From Papaver somniferum (taxonomy: Eukaryota > Streptophyta > Magnoliopsida > Ranunculales > Papaveraceae), in contig NC_039358.1 of assembly GCF_003573695.1 (NCBI RefSeq), positions 98,828,117 through 98,892,116 on the forward strand: a stretch of DNA of 64,000 bases. Reading direction: 5' to 3'. The notes under the pieces were generated by a model that saw only the letters and a program-made list of their open reading frames with translations, did not search any database and was not told the DNA's origin. Numbering within the stretch: position 1 is the stretch's first letter; the number at the start of each line of letters is the position of its first letter. The position numbers were made by a program, and so were the translations under genes. Positions 33,790 through 46,187 of the stretch are shown in pieces.

Positions 33790-35429
33790 TTACGAGAACC
33801 CACACTGCAAGATCTTTGCAGCGGTTTTCTTGGCACTGAAATGGCCTCCACATGCTTGGTCATGACAGAAAGATATCACATCTTTCTGTTCGGTGTTGGT
33901 GACACATTTCCTAATGATTTGGTCTGGGCAGTACTTAAATAAATATGGGTCATCCCAAAGGAAATGTTTAACTTCAGCCAGGAATTTAGAGCGGTCTTGT
34001 CTCGACCAACGTGAGGGCATCCTACCTGTAGCGAGGTAGTTAACAATATCAGCAAACCAAGGAAGGTCTGAGATAGACATCAGCTGTTCATCTAGGAATG
34101 ATTCTCTAATCAACTCAAATTCATCAATAGACTCTAAAGTCAATCTAGACAAATGATCAGCAACCACATTCTCACAACCTTTCTTATCACGGATTTCGAG
34201 ATCGAATTCCTGTAATAATAGTATCCATCGAATAAGGCGAGCTTTAGCATCCTTCTTTCGAAGAAGATACTTCAAAGCCGCATGGTCTGTGTATATGATG
34301 ATCTTAGACCCTATCAGATAAGATCTAAACTTGTCTAATGCGAAAACGACGGCAAGCAATTCCTTCTCGGTAGTTGAATAATTGAGTTGGGCATCATTAA
34401 GGGTTTTGCTGGCATAGTATATCACATATGGTAGTCTATCAACTCGCTGTCCTAAAACAGCACCAACAGCATAATCAGAGGCATCACACATAAGTTCGAA
34501 CGGAAGCTTCCAATCGGGTGGTCGGACTATAGGAGCGGTGGTGAGAAGGGTTTTTAATTCCTCCCATGCCTTCACACAAGCAGCATCGAAATTGAAGGCA
34601 ACATCTTTGGAGAGAACTGCACAGAGGTCTGGAGATTTTGCTGAAATCTTGATGAATCGCCGGTAAAAACCAGCATGACCTAGAAATGATCTGATCTCCT
34701 TCACAGAGCGAGGTTGTGGTAGATGTTGAATGAGGTCAACTTTAGCTTTATCCACTTCAATTCCTTTTTCTGAGATGATGTGTCCTAGAACTATTCCTGA
34801 ATTCACCATAAAATGGCATTTTTCCCAATTTAGAACAAGGTTTTTTTCTTACATCTGGATATCACGAGGACAAGATGCTTCAAACATTCGTCAAACGAGG
34901 AACCAAAAACAGAGAAATCATCCATAAAGATCTCGAGAAAACTATCTATCATGTCAGAAAAAATGCTCATCATGCAACGCTGAAAAGTAGCAGGTGCATT
35001 ACACAACCCGAAGGGCATACGTCTATAAGCAAACGTCCCAAATGGACACGTGAATGTAGTTTTTTCCTGATCTTCCGGAGCAATGTGAATTTGGTTATAA
35101 CCGGAAAAGCCATCTAGAAAACAGTAGTGACTGTGTCCAGACACACGTTCTAGCATTTGGTCAATGAAAGGGAGCGGGAAGTGATCCTTCCTTGTTACTG
35201 TGTTCAACTTCCTGTAGTCGATGCATACTCGCCATCCTGTGGTTGTACGAGTAGGGACTAATTCATTCTTGTCGTTCTGAACTACAGTAATGCCTGACTT
35301 CTTAGGCACAACTTGAATGGGACTAACCCATTTGCTATCAGGTATTGGGTATATGATACCCGCATCAAGTAGTTTCAGGATCTCTCCTTTGACTACATCT
35401 CTCATGTTAGGATTAAGTCTCCTTTGCAT
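33790..35429 (-). pseudogene. Reverse transcriptase, RNase H and integrase stub of element A
   Basis: Minus strand. 35429-34830 carries the polymerase domain (MQRRLNPNMRDVV, WRVCIDYRKLNT, FAYRRMPFGLCNAPATFQ, FMDDFSVFG). A slip in an A-run near 34850 shifts the frame to 34809-33790. That frame holds the rest of the polymerase, RNase H ([49 protein letters not shown]) and the start of integrase ([22 protein letters not shown]), then stops. Element B shows where the sequence should continue (CGFYWSS...). The integrase DDE core and C-terminus are deleted, so A could not integrate its own cDNA. Confidence 0.9.
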
Positions 35430-35459
35430 TTCCCTCGATGGTTTGGCATCTCTTCAAGG

Positions 35460-36714
35460 TTAATGTGGTGCATGCAAATGGTGGAAATTCCTTTGAGCTG
35501 AGATGGTCCATCCTAAGGCCTCTTTGTGTTCCTTAAGTACTTCTAAAAGCTTACTTTCCTGTTCCGTGTCTAAACATGATGAAATAATGACAGGTAAAGT
35601 ATCAGAAGAACCTAGGAATGCGTACTTCAACGTACTAGGCAATGTTTTCAATTCAAGCTTGGGTGGCTCAACAATGGATGGAATGAGCTTGGAATCAGAG
35701 AGTAAGGGTGGTTCCACTTCATATTTCCTTTCAGTGACGTCCATTTGAGGTACAGATTCGAGCAGAGATAGGACGTCACTACAGTATGCATCATCATAGG
35801 AATCTGAGTTAAAGTTCTCCATACATGCTTGAAAGGGGTCGACGGATAGAATGTTAGTCAACGAATCTTGTATTAATCCTTCAATCATATTAACTTCATG
35901 CACATCATCATCATCAAGATTCACAGGTTGTTGACTAATATCGAACACATTCAATTCTACCGTCATGTTGCCAAAAGACAGTTTCAACACTCCATTACGA
36001 CAATTAATGATTGCGTTGGACGTAGCCAAGAAAGGACGTCCTAAGATGACAGGAATGTGACAGTCTGGGTTTTGTACAGGTTGAGTGTCTAAGACAATGA
36101 AGTCTACGGGAAAATAGAATTTGTCAACCTTGATCAAAACGTCTTCGACCACTCCACGAGGAATCTTGACAGATCGGTCTGCCAGTTGTAGAGTGATAGA
36201 TGTTGGTTCAACTCCCCAAGACCTAACTGCTCATAAACAGAATATGGCAGTAGGTTAACACTTGCACCTAGGTCTAATAACGCTTTATTGACCGTGTGTT
36301 CTCCTATAGTGCAAGAAATTGTTGGACATCCTGGATCCCTAAACTTGGGTGGAGTTTTGTTCAGAATGATGGAACTCACCTGCTCAGCTAAGAAAGCACG
36401 TTTTGCACATTGAGCTTGCGCTTTTGAGTACACAAGTCTTTGAGGAATTTGGCATAAGCAGGGATTTGCTTGATTGCTTCAAGAAAAGGAATGTTGATGT
36501 TGACTCTCTTGAACAGATCTAACATCTCATTGTAATGGGTACTTTTCTGTTGATAGATCAATCTTTGAGGAAATGGGGCAACAGGAGAATGAGTTGGCAA
36601 AGGGACATTCACAGCAGTAGAATTGTCAGGCTTTCCAACTTGCTCAGATTCTTTGGTTTTCTGGGGTTGTGGAGACAGCGTGGAATTTGTATCAGATTCA
36701 TTAGGTTCGCCCAC
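35460..36714 (-). pseudogene. Protease and linker of element A, frameshifted
   Basis: Minus strand. It includes the conserved helix FKRVNINIPFLEAIKQIPAYAKFL, ALLDLGASVNLLPYSVY (active-site block near 36270), and after a frameshift near 36150 the VILGRPFLATSNAIINC block and acidic linker. Sequence between the linker and reverse transcriptase is shortened and stopped compared with B. Confidence 0.8.
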
Positions 36715-38062
36715 TTGTTCTCGATGACTTTACCACTTCGGAGGGTGGTAATGGCATGGACTTGATCGGGAGGTTTCAGTGCAGGATGAAGAGCCTGTTT
36801 GAAATACCTCTTTGGATTTTGTTGGGGTTGGCTCGGAAGTTTACCCTTTTCTCTCTCACATGGAATCACAGATTTGACCATCTTTTGATCAGATTTTCTG
36901 ACTTTGCACAACTCTGGAACATTTCCTCTAGGGGGATAATCTCTTGTCGGTATTGTGTTGAGGATATGATTGTTGTTGAGAGTTTGATTGTTGTTGAGGG
37001 TTTCTCGGGTGTTGATAACCTTGATTGTTCTGATATCCCTGATTGTTTTGATAGCTCTGATTGGGTTGAGATGGTCCTCCCTGAGTGGGTCCTTTTGACC
37101 ATGAAAAGTTAGGGTGGTTTCTCCATCCTGGATTGTAGGTCTGTGAATAGGGTTATGTTCTGTTTTTGAAACATGGCATGTGCCTGTTCAAGCCTAGATT
37201 CCTGGACTGCAAGCAAATCGGGACAATTTTGGAATTGATGGTTGGGATCGTTACAAGCGGCACAACAGACGAAGCGACATGTTCTCGGAGAGTAGTGGTG
37301 GAAGGTTTTGAATTTTTTGTAGTTCTAACTCTTCTAATCTCCTAACTATTGATGCCATGTTTGCTCTTCCCTCGAAATCTGCTTCAATCCTAAAAGCCTT
37401 TGCTTCGGATGTAGTCTTTCTGGTTCACGGATGGATTCCCACTGTTGCGTCTTTTCAGCTACTTCAATCAAGAAGTCCCAAGACGCATCAGCAGTTTTGT
37501 CTACGAATAGACCATTACACATCGACTCAACCGTTGTTCGGGTGGACACATCTAGACCTTCATACAAAATTTGCACAAGTCTCCATTTTTCAAAACCATG
37601 ATGGGGACATTGGAGCAATAATTCATTGAATCTCTCCAGTATCTAGCTAAGGTCTCACCTCTAATTGCACAAAGCTATTCAGACTTTGACGAATTGTCGC
37701 AGTCTTGTGATTCGGGAAAAACTTTTTGAAAAACTCCTTTATGAGGTCATCCCATGTCATGATGGATTGAGGCTGTAAAGCATAAGCCAGGCCTTTGCCT
37801 TATCTTTCAGGGAGAAAGGAAAGAGCCTTAACTTTAGGGTTTCGTCGGACATTTGAGTGAAACGCAGAGTTCCACAAATTTCCTCGAATTCTCTCACGTG
37901 GTGGTACGGGTTTTCATTCTCAACACCTCTAAAAATAGGAAGCATCTGTATTGTGCTCGATTTCAGCTCATAATGGCCATTAGCCTCGGGTAGCACAATA
38001 CAAGAAGGTTGACTGGCTCTAGTTGGGTACATATAATCCTTGAGGGTACGGGGTTCTCCCAT
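36715..38062 (-). pseudogene. gag of element A, frameshifted
   Basis: Minus strand from the ATG at 38062: MGEPRTLKDYMYPTRASQPS, capsid-like segment with NPYHHVREFEEICGTLRF and FSLKDKAKAWL. The frame breaks near 37760 and continues at 37618-37346 with QCPHHGFEKWRLVQILYEGL, then in pieces to about 36720, ending at the junction (AITTLRSGK) with protease. It corresponds segment by segment to gag of B. Confidence 0.8.
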
Positions 38063-39012
38063 TGTTTCGGTTGATCTGGACTGTCTCCTCAGAACTTAGA
38101 ATTTCGATAGGTTCGTCTGGGTTAATTCTAACAAGTCTGTTTGTTTGGTCTCTGTAGGTCACAATCATGTCCTAGGTACCTTAACTAACATTTTAGAGAG
38201 CAATCGGAAACAATTTGGCCACAACAAGGGTTTAAATTTTGATGATTTGGTTTTGAGTGGGTTTTGGTTTTAATAAGGGATTTTGTTTTTGGTTTAAAAT
38301 TGGGCTTTGGAAAAAAATTTGAACTAAACCTAGCATAAATTAGCACAACCCATAAAAGAAAATAAAAACAATAATAATAATTAAGACAAGCCCATAAAAG
38401 AAAAAGAAAAAGAAAAAGAAAAATAAAAGAAAAATAAAGACAAAAAAAATAATTACAATCCCAAATAAAAAAAAAGAAAAAGAAAATAAAGGAAAATAAA
38501 AATTATTACAATCCCAAATAAATAATTAAATTAATTATTACAAGCCCGAATTTGAATTTAAATGAGGCCCAAGTGGGTTAACTCATGGGTTAGGCTTACT
38601 TGATTTTTGGAGGGAAGCCCAAAAATAGGCTTTTGGTCCCCTTTTAGTTGCACAGCCCAGTTGGGCTTTAGGATCGTCCTTAGCAGCTTCGCGCTCAAAC
38701 CCAGCAGCAACAGCAGCACAGCCCAGCGGCAGAGATGCACTAGCTTTGGGATTGGTCTGGCAGCAGCAGCAGCTTCCTTGGCCAGGTTCAACAGCAGCAG
38801 AAACTCACCAGTCCCAGCTGCAGCAACAGCAACAGACAAGGTTTCAGCAGCAGCAGCAGCTCAGGTGGCCAGCAACACAGTTCTGCAGCAACTCAGTGGC
38901 ACCTGCAAGTGAACAAGAGTGCAATGATCTCAGACAACTCTGCAATGATCTTGACAGAGATGCAATTGTAGATGAAAGACAGCAAAGGAAATCAGCAGAT
39001 GGCAGCACCACT
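38063..39012 (-). other. Leader of element A with CAG/CTG and A-rich simple repeats
   Basis: Between primer site and gag. 38690-38880 is rich in CAG on the plus strand (CTG in element orientation); 38391-38500 is a purine-rich GAAAAA-type low-complexity stretch. No coding sequence is supported; a leucine-rich minus-strand frame (38839-38558) follows from the CTG bias. Confidence 0.6.
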
Positions 39013-39029
39013 CCCCGGCAGCGGCGCCA
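39013..39029 (-). promoter_or_regulatory. Primer binding site of element A
   Basis: Minus-strand TGGCGCCGCTGCCGGGG, six bases from the LTR end at 39036. It is the usual plant gypsy primer site of the TGGCGCCGTTGCCGGGG type. Confidence 0.9.
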
Positions 39030-40543
39030 AAAACTTGGTGTGAAAATGGAAAACACACAAAAACTCTTGCAAGTATACAAGGCCAAGTTTTAGTATAGAA
39101 GGTAAGCAAGGGGTTAGTCCACAGGGAGTGGGAGCATAAAGAAGTTAAACTATGCTGGCAGATGATGTAAAACAAGATGCAAGATCACAATGTTATAGTG
39201 GCAGTGAAACAAAGAGGGCAAATGGCATGAACCAAGGATGTGAGCCAAGGGCAGGGGTGAGTTTGTGCACTGATTTCAGTGCACAACAGCTTCAAAATGC
39301 AAGAAAAACAGGCAAAACAAGCAAGGAGATAAACTGAACAGGAAGCAAAACAGAACTGAATTTAAGTGACTGAAAAAGGGATTGTGGCTAAGCTAAGGCT
39401 TAGAATCCACCTTTGTGTCCTAGCCAAGCAGTGTGATCCTAGGTTGAGTTGAAAATCCTATGCATACATCTAGAATGGGAGGAAAACTAATTTGCTAACT
39501 AGTTTGCCCCTGGCATTGACTGTCTTTTGACAGAACAATCAATCACAGGCACTATGAGCATTAATCTCTTCCCATTGCTCAATCAAAACATACATCAGGA
39601 TAACTATCCTAGCAATTCACCATTTGACAATGCACTAGGCTTCAACTGAGCCTCAGCCTAATGCAGTTTAGCTCATGCTAAACTTGTGAACAACAATAAA
39701 CATCATACAGGATAATTCAAACAACACACGCATAACATTCAAAATAATCAACTGTGATAAAGGGACTGAATTTGAAATTGTAATTAAAATTTCTTCAAAT
39801 GTCTACTGGCTAGTCCAGAGCTGCCCCAATTTCACAACCCCTAACACCCTTTTATAGTTACAGCCCAAAAAAAACTAAAATCCCCAAATCAGTAAAATTA
39901 GGGTTTTACAAAAAATCCTTACCTAATCTCTGAAAACGATTGATATCTCTCACCCATGCTTCCTTGTCGTCTGCTGATACAACCCATGCCTTCGATTTAT
40001 TCTCTAACTTCACCTATTTCATCAACTCCTAACCTAGGGTTTCTGTGAGATGAAACGATTAGGAGGTGATGTAATAAGTGGCTAGAAAAGTAGGTCTAAG
40101 TGATGATGGCTCGAGTGGTGATGGTTGAATGATTTGGGGGGAGAAGATGGTGGAGTGATTTGGGGGAGAAGATGGTGGTGATGGAGACAACGTCGCTGTT
40201 TCAGAAGAGGGGAAGAAGGAGATGGCTCGATGGGTTTTGGCAGAAGGGTGCGTTTGGTGCGGGTAATAGGGTTAGGTTGCTTAGGTGTTAAACGGGATCA
40301 TCAAATTTGATGTTTTGTGAAGGGAATCCGTGGGATGATAACTTCTGAAACGGATCTAACGGCGAGATGGAGACAGATTATGAGCGACCGTTGGATGCAA
40401 AAATACAACGAAACTAACGGCTCAAGATGGAGTTAGGTGCTGTAGTGTTGGTAAGGTGCATCGAAATCTGATGCATGATGACGCAGCGACCGTTGGATGA
40501 TGGAATGGATCCAATCTTACGGTTAAGAAGGAAAACGGGTTTG

Positions 40544-40910
40544 TGATGAGTGCTAAAAAGTGCATATTTCTATATATTTTTCTTGGCATTTAACTCATCT
40601 TTTGTGCATTAATTCTACATTTTATCCCATATTCTGTATTTTCTTTGTTTTCAAGAATAAATATTTTTATTAATTAATTTTGCATTTTTAGGTTGTAAAT
40701 AAAGTTTGGATGAATAGCGGAGCGGAAAAGAGCAGAAAAGCGGTGAAAAGCCGGGAGGAATTACACAAGGAAGCCGCGAAGAATGTTGTGCACAAGATCA
40801 AAAGGCTAGAAGTGGGCTTGAAGAGGAAGAATTGTTCTTAAAGAAGATATGGGCTTGGCATACCCAAGGCCCAAAACCCTCACCCAAATCCATTTCATAT
40901 ATCCATGCCC
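40544..40910 (+). repeat. Truncated, mosaic 5' LTR of element C
   Basis: The first about 167 bases are identical to the 3' LTR start at 43401. The next about 200 bases differ at some 20 positions with small indels, and homology then stops near 40910 where internal sequence begins. The rest of the LTR and the primer site are missing. Confidence 0.8.
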
Positions 40911-42045
40911 GTTTTTAAGACTCTGCAAGCAAGACTATGATAGATCTACATCACGAATTCATGCATATTTAGATCAGATTTTGCTTCACCTACAAAAGGA
41001 GGAAATTCATGAGGAAATGTATGTTGTCCCTAATGAAGTGTCTAGTCCCATTCATGTAAATAATGTTGAATATGAACCTAATTTAGAGGAACATGAATCG
41101 ACTAATGACACCACCACTGTTAATGAGGACCAATATGCATGCTACCATGATGATGATTATGATGATTATGATGATATGTTAGAAGAACATGAAAATATTG
41201 TGGAACCTGTTGGTTCAAAAACATATGGCTTCTCGCCCTCGACCTTCATGCATGTTGTTCTTTCTAATACTCATTGTAATTCATATGATTTTGATATTGA
41301 CATGGGATTCGTACAATTATTCTGTGAAGATGAGCATGACATAGGAATAGTTGAATCTTCTGTAGACACTAATATGCATGAAAATATATTTGATGTGTCT
41401 GATTCTCTACCTAGGTCACATTGTGATATTTCTCCTGATTTTCCGATGCATGAGAATAAATTTGTTGATGATGTTGATGACTCTGATTGTGATCTTGCCA
41501 ATTTGTTTGATGATTGTGAGCATGTTATGACACTTGTAGAAGACTTAGGAGATGTTGATGTGATTAATAATGATGTGCCTATCTTCCTACATGAGTCACA
41601 ATCTGATGGCCTTCCATCCAACCTAGATTTGGTTTGTACCGATATTGTCAAACCATATTTTCTGAGAATGCCCAACCAAGGTTTGGAACTGTGTGCTTCC
41701 CAAGTCCTCTTGGACTATTTTGCTTCTAAGTATAATACATTTGAGGAACCACAGTTGGAATTAGCATGTTTGCCCGTCCCTAGCACAGTTCATTTCGAGC
41801 TAGACCTTGTGCATGATGAACCCCCAAAACTGCGAGATTTTGTTTCCAAAATTTTATCCGTTGAAAAATCCAGGTTTGGGGGTAGCTCATTTTGTTTCAC
41901 AGTTTCACTTGCGTTTCTTTCCTGTTATTATTGTGTGAAGCTGTTGAAACCTCTACACTTTGTCTTTTGGGTTGATCCTCAACTCTTTAGATTGTTAGTG
42001 TATGGTGAATTTTTTGTATATAATCCAGTAGATAAAATTTCTTAA
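40911..42045 (+). CDS. Additional ORF of element C, acidic protein with C-terminal hydrophobic segments
   Basis: Continuous frame open to the stop at 42043-42045. An upstream ATG at 40849 lies inside the LTR remnant and adds about 20 foreign residues, so the natural start is unknown; an internal ATG at 41017 (MYVVPNEVSS) is possible. The protein is rich in Asp, Glu and His (CYHDDDYDDYDDML...) with many short VDDxD repeats. Near the end there is a hydrophobic stretch (SSFCFTVSLAFLSCYYCVKLL) and a second (LHFVFWVDPQLFRLLVYGEFFV). Its place before the 3' LTR equals that of the env-like or extra frame of Athila elements. I do not recognise a domain. Confidence 0.55.
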
Positions 42046-43400
42046 AAACCTTTTTGTTCCTTTTGTATATATTTTGCTAATCCAATATGATCTCGGCTGA
42101 CATATGTTGGATTCTTGCCTTGAATAACGGAGTTCTAATATTGCTTTCGCCGAAATCGGGTATTCTCTTTCCTTTTTCTCTACTCAACATGATCCTCTTC
42201 ATATGTTGTATTATAATTTTGTTCATATTTTGAAACATTGAGGACAATGTTTAGTTTAGGTTTGGGGGTGAAAAGTAGATACTTGATAATATGCCCATAA
42301 TTGAAAACAAGAACCCTTCTTTTTGAAAAAAAAAAATTAAAAATCAAAATAAAAATTAAAAATTGAAAAAAAAACATAAAAATGGAGCTCATTACCTTGA
42401 ATGTTGATCTTGTGCAAATATGTATTATTAGGAGTCTTAGTCTAGATATTAGGCACCCTGATTCTAGCACCAATTCACATAGTGATAAGAAATTGCACGC
42501 GCACGATCTACCAATACATGTATAGCCTCGATCTTCAAGGTGTTTGATAGGAAGTCACGATTCCAATCACTTTAGAATACTAAACGGAACTGACTAGCTT
42601 GTTCTTTGGTTGGTTGGATTAGAAGGTGGAATTACATTAAGAAAGGACAACCATCGAATTTAACTGGGTTGCATCAAAAGGGCTACCTCTTGCAAAGTGT
42701 ATGTAATCTTTGTTTCCTTTGTATATGTATCAAAAGTGAAAAAAAAAAAAAAATATTTATATATATCAAGTATTTATCCATTCCATTCTCTCTTGTTCCA
42801 AAAATAAAAGAGAGTAATCAATGTAAATAAGAGTCATGTAAAGAGTCATCTTTTTGTTGTAAATAGTCTTGTAATAAGCAAGGAGGGTGCAGCCATCGAT
42901 GTATAACGCGGGTAAACTGAAATATCACCAACTCATTGGGTGAACATTCACAATTCTCATAAAGCCGGACAGCTAGCTTGGCTTAGAATTCGGTTCTTCG
43001 CCTAAAAACTATCTCTTGGTGATTAGTAGTCATAACTTCAGATCTTTCTTTACACATGTGTAGATACACTTTACACTCTTATCACATGTCTTTATTTGTT
43101 ATCAGTGCTAGGATTGTGCCTTTGATAGCTAGATTGACATCTCCATTTTGCTGTGAGCTTAAACTGACTTGCACATGTCACATTTGATGGAATATGAGCT
43201 TATATTTTGACCTAGAACTTTGTAGGTACGTTCTAAGCAAACCTTCACGAGACTTCACTCGTCCACTAGGGACACTTAGTGGTTTAAAAGGCTTAGTGCA
43301 TACGCTAAATGCATTCGAGAGACCAGCGACAGTGGTATAGTTAGGATTTCCTTAGTTTTGTTTTACTTGAGGACAAGTAAAATTCAGGTTTGGGGGTATT
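42046..43400 (+). other. 3' non-coding region of element C with two hairpin/G-tract modules
   Basis: First module: stem AAACATTG, loop AGGA, stem CAATGTTT (42233-42252), then TAGGTTTGGGGGTG. Second module: stem TTTTACTTG, loop AGGA, stem CAAGTAAAA (43361-43382), then AGGTTTGGGGGTATT and the LTR. The second is the polypurine tract proper; the first may be a central one. Between them are homopolymer A runs (42330, 42740) and, from about 42955, sequence shared with A. Confidence 0.75.
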
Positions 43401-46187
43401 TGATGAGTGCTAAAAAGTGCATATTTCTATATATTTTTCTTGGCATTTAACTCATCTTTTGTGCATTAATTCTACATTTTATCCCATATTCTGTATTTTC
43501 TTTGTTTTCAAGAATAAATATTTTTATTAATTAATTTTGCATTTTTAGGTTGTAAATAAAGTTTGGATGAATTGCGGAGCGAAAAGAGAAGAAAAGTAAT
43601 GAAAAGTCGGGAGGAGTTACACAAGGAAGCCGCAAAGAATGGAGAACACGTCCAAAAAGCTAGGAATGGGCTCAAGAAGGAAGAATTGTTCTTAAAGAAG
43701 ATATGGGCTTGGCATACCCAAGGCCCAAAACCCTTACCCAAACCCATTTTCTATATCCATAACCGCCTCCATTCTAAGCCGTTAGATGGGACTACATCGA
43801 AATCCTACGGTCGCTCCTTCGTAGAGCATCAAAATCTGAAGTCTCTGCAAAACACCACAGCGCTTAAATTCCAAGCCTTCAGATTAGATTGTAGTTGAAT
43901 CCAACGATCGCTTCTTTTCCTGCGCATCAAACCTCGATACTTCCGCTTAACACTACAACACCTAACTCCATCTGGTGTCGTTAATTTTGTTGTATTGTAT
44001 AATCCAACGGTCGCTTCAGGATCCACTTCATATCACCGTCAGATTGATCTTTCATCTCCATATCCCACGGTCCAGATTCGCCAAACATCGAACTCGATGA
44101 TCCCGCTACACACCATAGCGACCGAACCCTATGACCTAACCAAACATCCCCTTCTTCCCAAAACAATCGACCTTCACCTTCTTCCTCTCCACCATACCCT
44201 GTGCAGAACCACCACCATCACCCATGTCCGTCTCTGCCACCACCACAACTCTCACCAAAGACATCATGGCTCCTACCAACTGAAACCCACTCTTCCCCTA
44301 CTCCTCTAGCTTTCTATAACATCAATTCCTCGATCTTTTCCTCTCACAGGAACCCTAGGTTAGGGGTTGATGAAATAGATGAGCTAGAAAAGCAATTAGG
44401 GCATGGGAAGAACAAGAGAAGCATCAGGAGAAGAATTGGAGGCATGGGTCGACATCTACCAGTGTCATCAGTGATTAGGTAAATTTTAATAGAAATTTTT
44501 ATAAGAACCCTTATTCCATAAATTGGGGATTTTTGGGGGAAATTGATTGTACGTCTAATTAGAAGCATGGGTCACGTATTAGGGTTGTTATCAGTGTGTT
44601 AGGTGAGTGAATTTTGGATTTTTGGGTAAACCCTAATTTCACTGATTTGGGGGATTTTTTGGGATTTTGCTTATATGTATAAATAGATGATGTGGGGGTG
44701 TGTTGTAACTATCTCTGGACTAGCCAGTGTATCCCCATGAGGGCTGGACTAGCCAGTTCCTCTTGGGTAGATTTTTCTTCCCTGTTTTGTATTTGTAGAT
44801 TTAATTTTAATTTTCAATTTTAATTCCAAATTCAGTTTTAGTTTATCTTGTTTCAATTCAGTTTGTTTTATGTTTTAATTCACATTTCATTATAGTTCAC
44901 ATGTTAGTTTGTAGTTCTCTGTTTAGTAATTGTTTTGTTTTTGTTGCTTTTATGTGAGCTCACATGTGTATGTGTATAGCTAGGCTGAGATGATGCCTTA
45001 AGTCACTGTTAGTGGTGGAATGCTAGGTTATAATTCATGTAAATTGAGTTGATTGAGTAATGGAGGAATTTAGTGCTCAACTGTGCTTGTGATTGATTGT
45101 GCTGTCAAAAGACAGTCAATGCTAGGAGTAAACAGTTGAGCAAGCTTTTTCTCCTTCCATTCCATTTTTGTATGCCCTGTAACATAGGCAGGCTTGAACC
45201 TTCCCCTAGCTCCATTAGGGACAGGGATTTAACATAAAATTACACCATCTTGCTAGGTCACAAGGTGGATTCATAACCTAGTTGTGTTATTTCTCTGTTT
45301 TGTATCTGTAATTTTGCTCCCCTGCCATTGCCCTTGGCTTAGGCCTTGGTTTATCTCTGTGTCATTCTTTATGCCATTGTCTTTGCTTCACTGTTTATCT
45401 CCATTGTTTTTTGTTGTTTTATGCCTTTCTTATTGCTTGCTGTTCACTGTTACTTTGTTAGCTTATTCTTTTTCTTACTTGTTTCCACTTGCTTTTACCT
45501 TGGCCTAGTGCCACTGCTACATTTAGTTTGTTCCACCTCCCCTACCATCTTCTTATTTCCCTGGCCTTGCTGCCAGTTCTGCTCAGTTGCCCTGCAACCC
45601 TGCCTGCTTACCTTCCTCCCCTGCTGCTGCTGCTGCTTCTTCTCCAGCCCAGCCTTGTCTGCTGCTGCTGTGCACTGCTTCTGCTGCTGCTGAAGCCACC
45701 ACTGCTGCTGCTCCAGGTCCAGTTCAATTCTGGGCTACAAGTCCAGTCATTACAAAAGCCCACTGTATCTGTTTAGAAACCTAAGGCCCAACTCAGTTCA
45801 GTTCATTTCAAAGACTACTGAGGCCCAGCTTCATTACAAAGCCCAGTTCAGTCTTGGGTTAATCTAGAAGCCCATTGACACTCAAAGCCCAGTGCACTTC
45901 AAAGGACAAGCCTAGTGCACTTCAAGACCAACTGAGCCCAAGCTCAGTTCACTTCATTGTCAAACAAGCCTATAATCCAAAGGTACCCTAAGCCCAAAGC
46001 CCAAAAGGCTTCATAGTTAACCAACAACAGTTTAGGAGCCCAAAATAGCTAAAAAACTCCAAAACACTCCCAGTCTCTGTGGATCGACCCGTACTTGCAC
46101 GAGCTACAACTGACGACCGTGCACTTGCGGTATTACTGTAGGCCCGTTTTTATTGCGCTTAATTTTCACACATCTCCGGGCCCACCA
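43401..46187 (+). repeat. 3' LTR of element C (2787 bp)
   Basis: Begins TGATGAGTGC right after the polypurine tract and ends GGGCCCACCA before GTTTG. It shares its head (about 165 bp) closely with the LTR of A and more distant blocks such as CTGGACTAGCCAGT. It contains a CTG-rich stretch at about 45617-45716 and, near the end, GATCGACCCGTACTTGCACG. Short frames inside are not genes. Confidence 0.88.
45617..45716 (+). repeat. CTG-rich trinucleotide stretch in the LTR of C
   Basis: Three runs of CTGCTG units separated by short spacers. CTG/CAG runs also occur in the leader of A and the LTR of B, so they recur in these Athila-type families. Confidence 0.75.

Larger units (their letters stand above)
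40544..46187 (+). mobile_element. Element C: gag/pol-less Athila-type element (5644 bp), TSD GTTTG
   Basis: Flanked by GTTTG on both sides, starts TGATGAGTGC and ends GGGCCCACCA. Structure: 367-bp 5' LTR head, an open frame, non-coding sequence with two hairpin/G-tract modules, and a complete 3' LTR from 43401. It has no primer site, gag, protease, reverse transcriptase or integrase. The last 450 internal bases match element A, so C belongs to the same family group and must have been moved in trans. Confidence 0.9.

Noticed and set aside
45346..45784. Overlapping leucine/alanine-rich frames in the LTR of C
   Set aside because: Caused by CTG-rich and T-rich low-complexity sequence inside an LTR.
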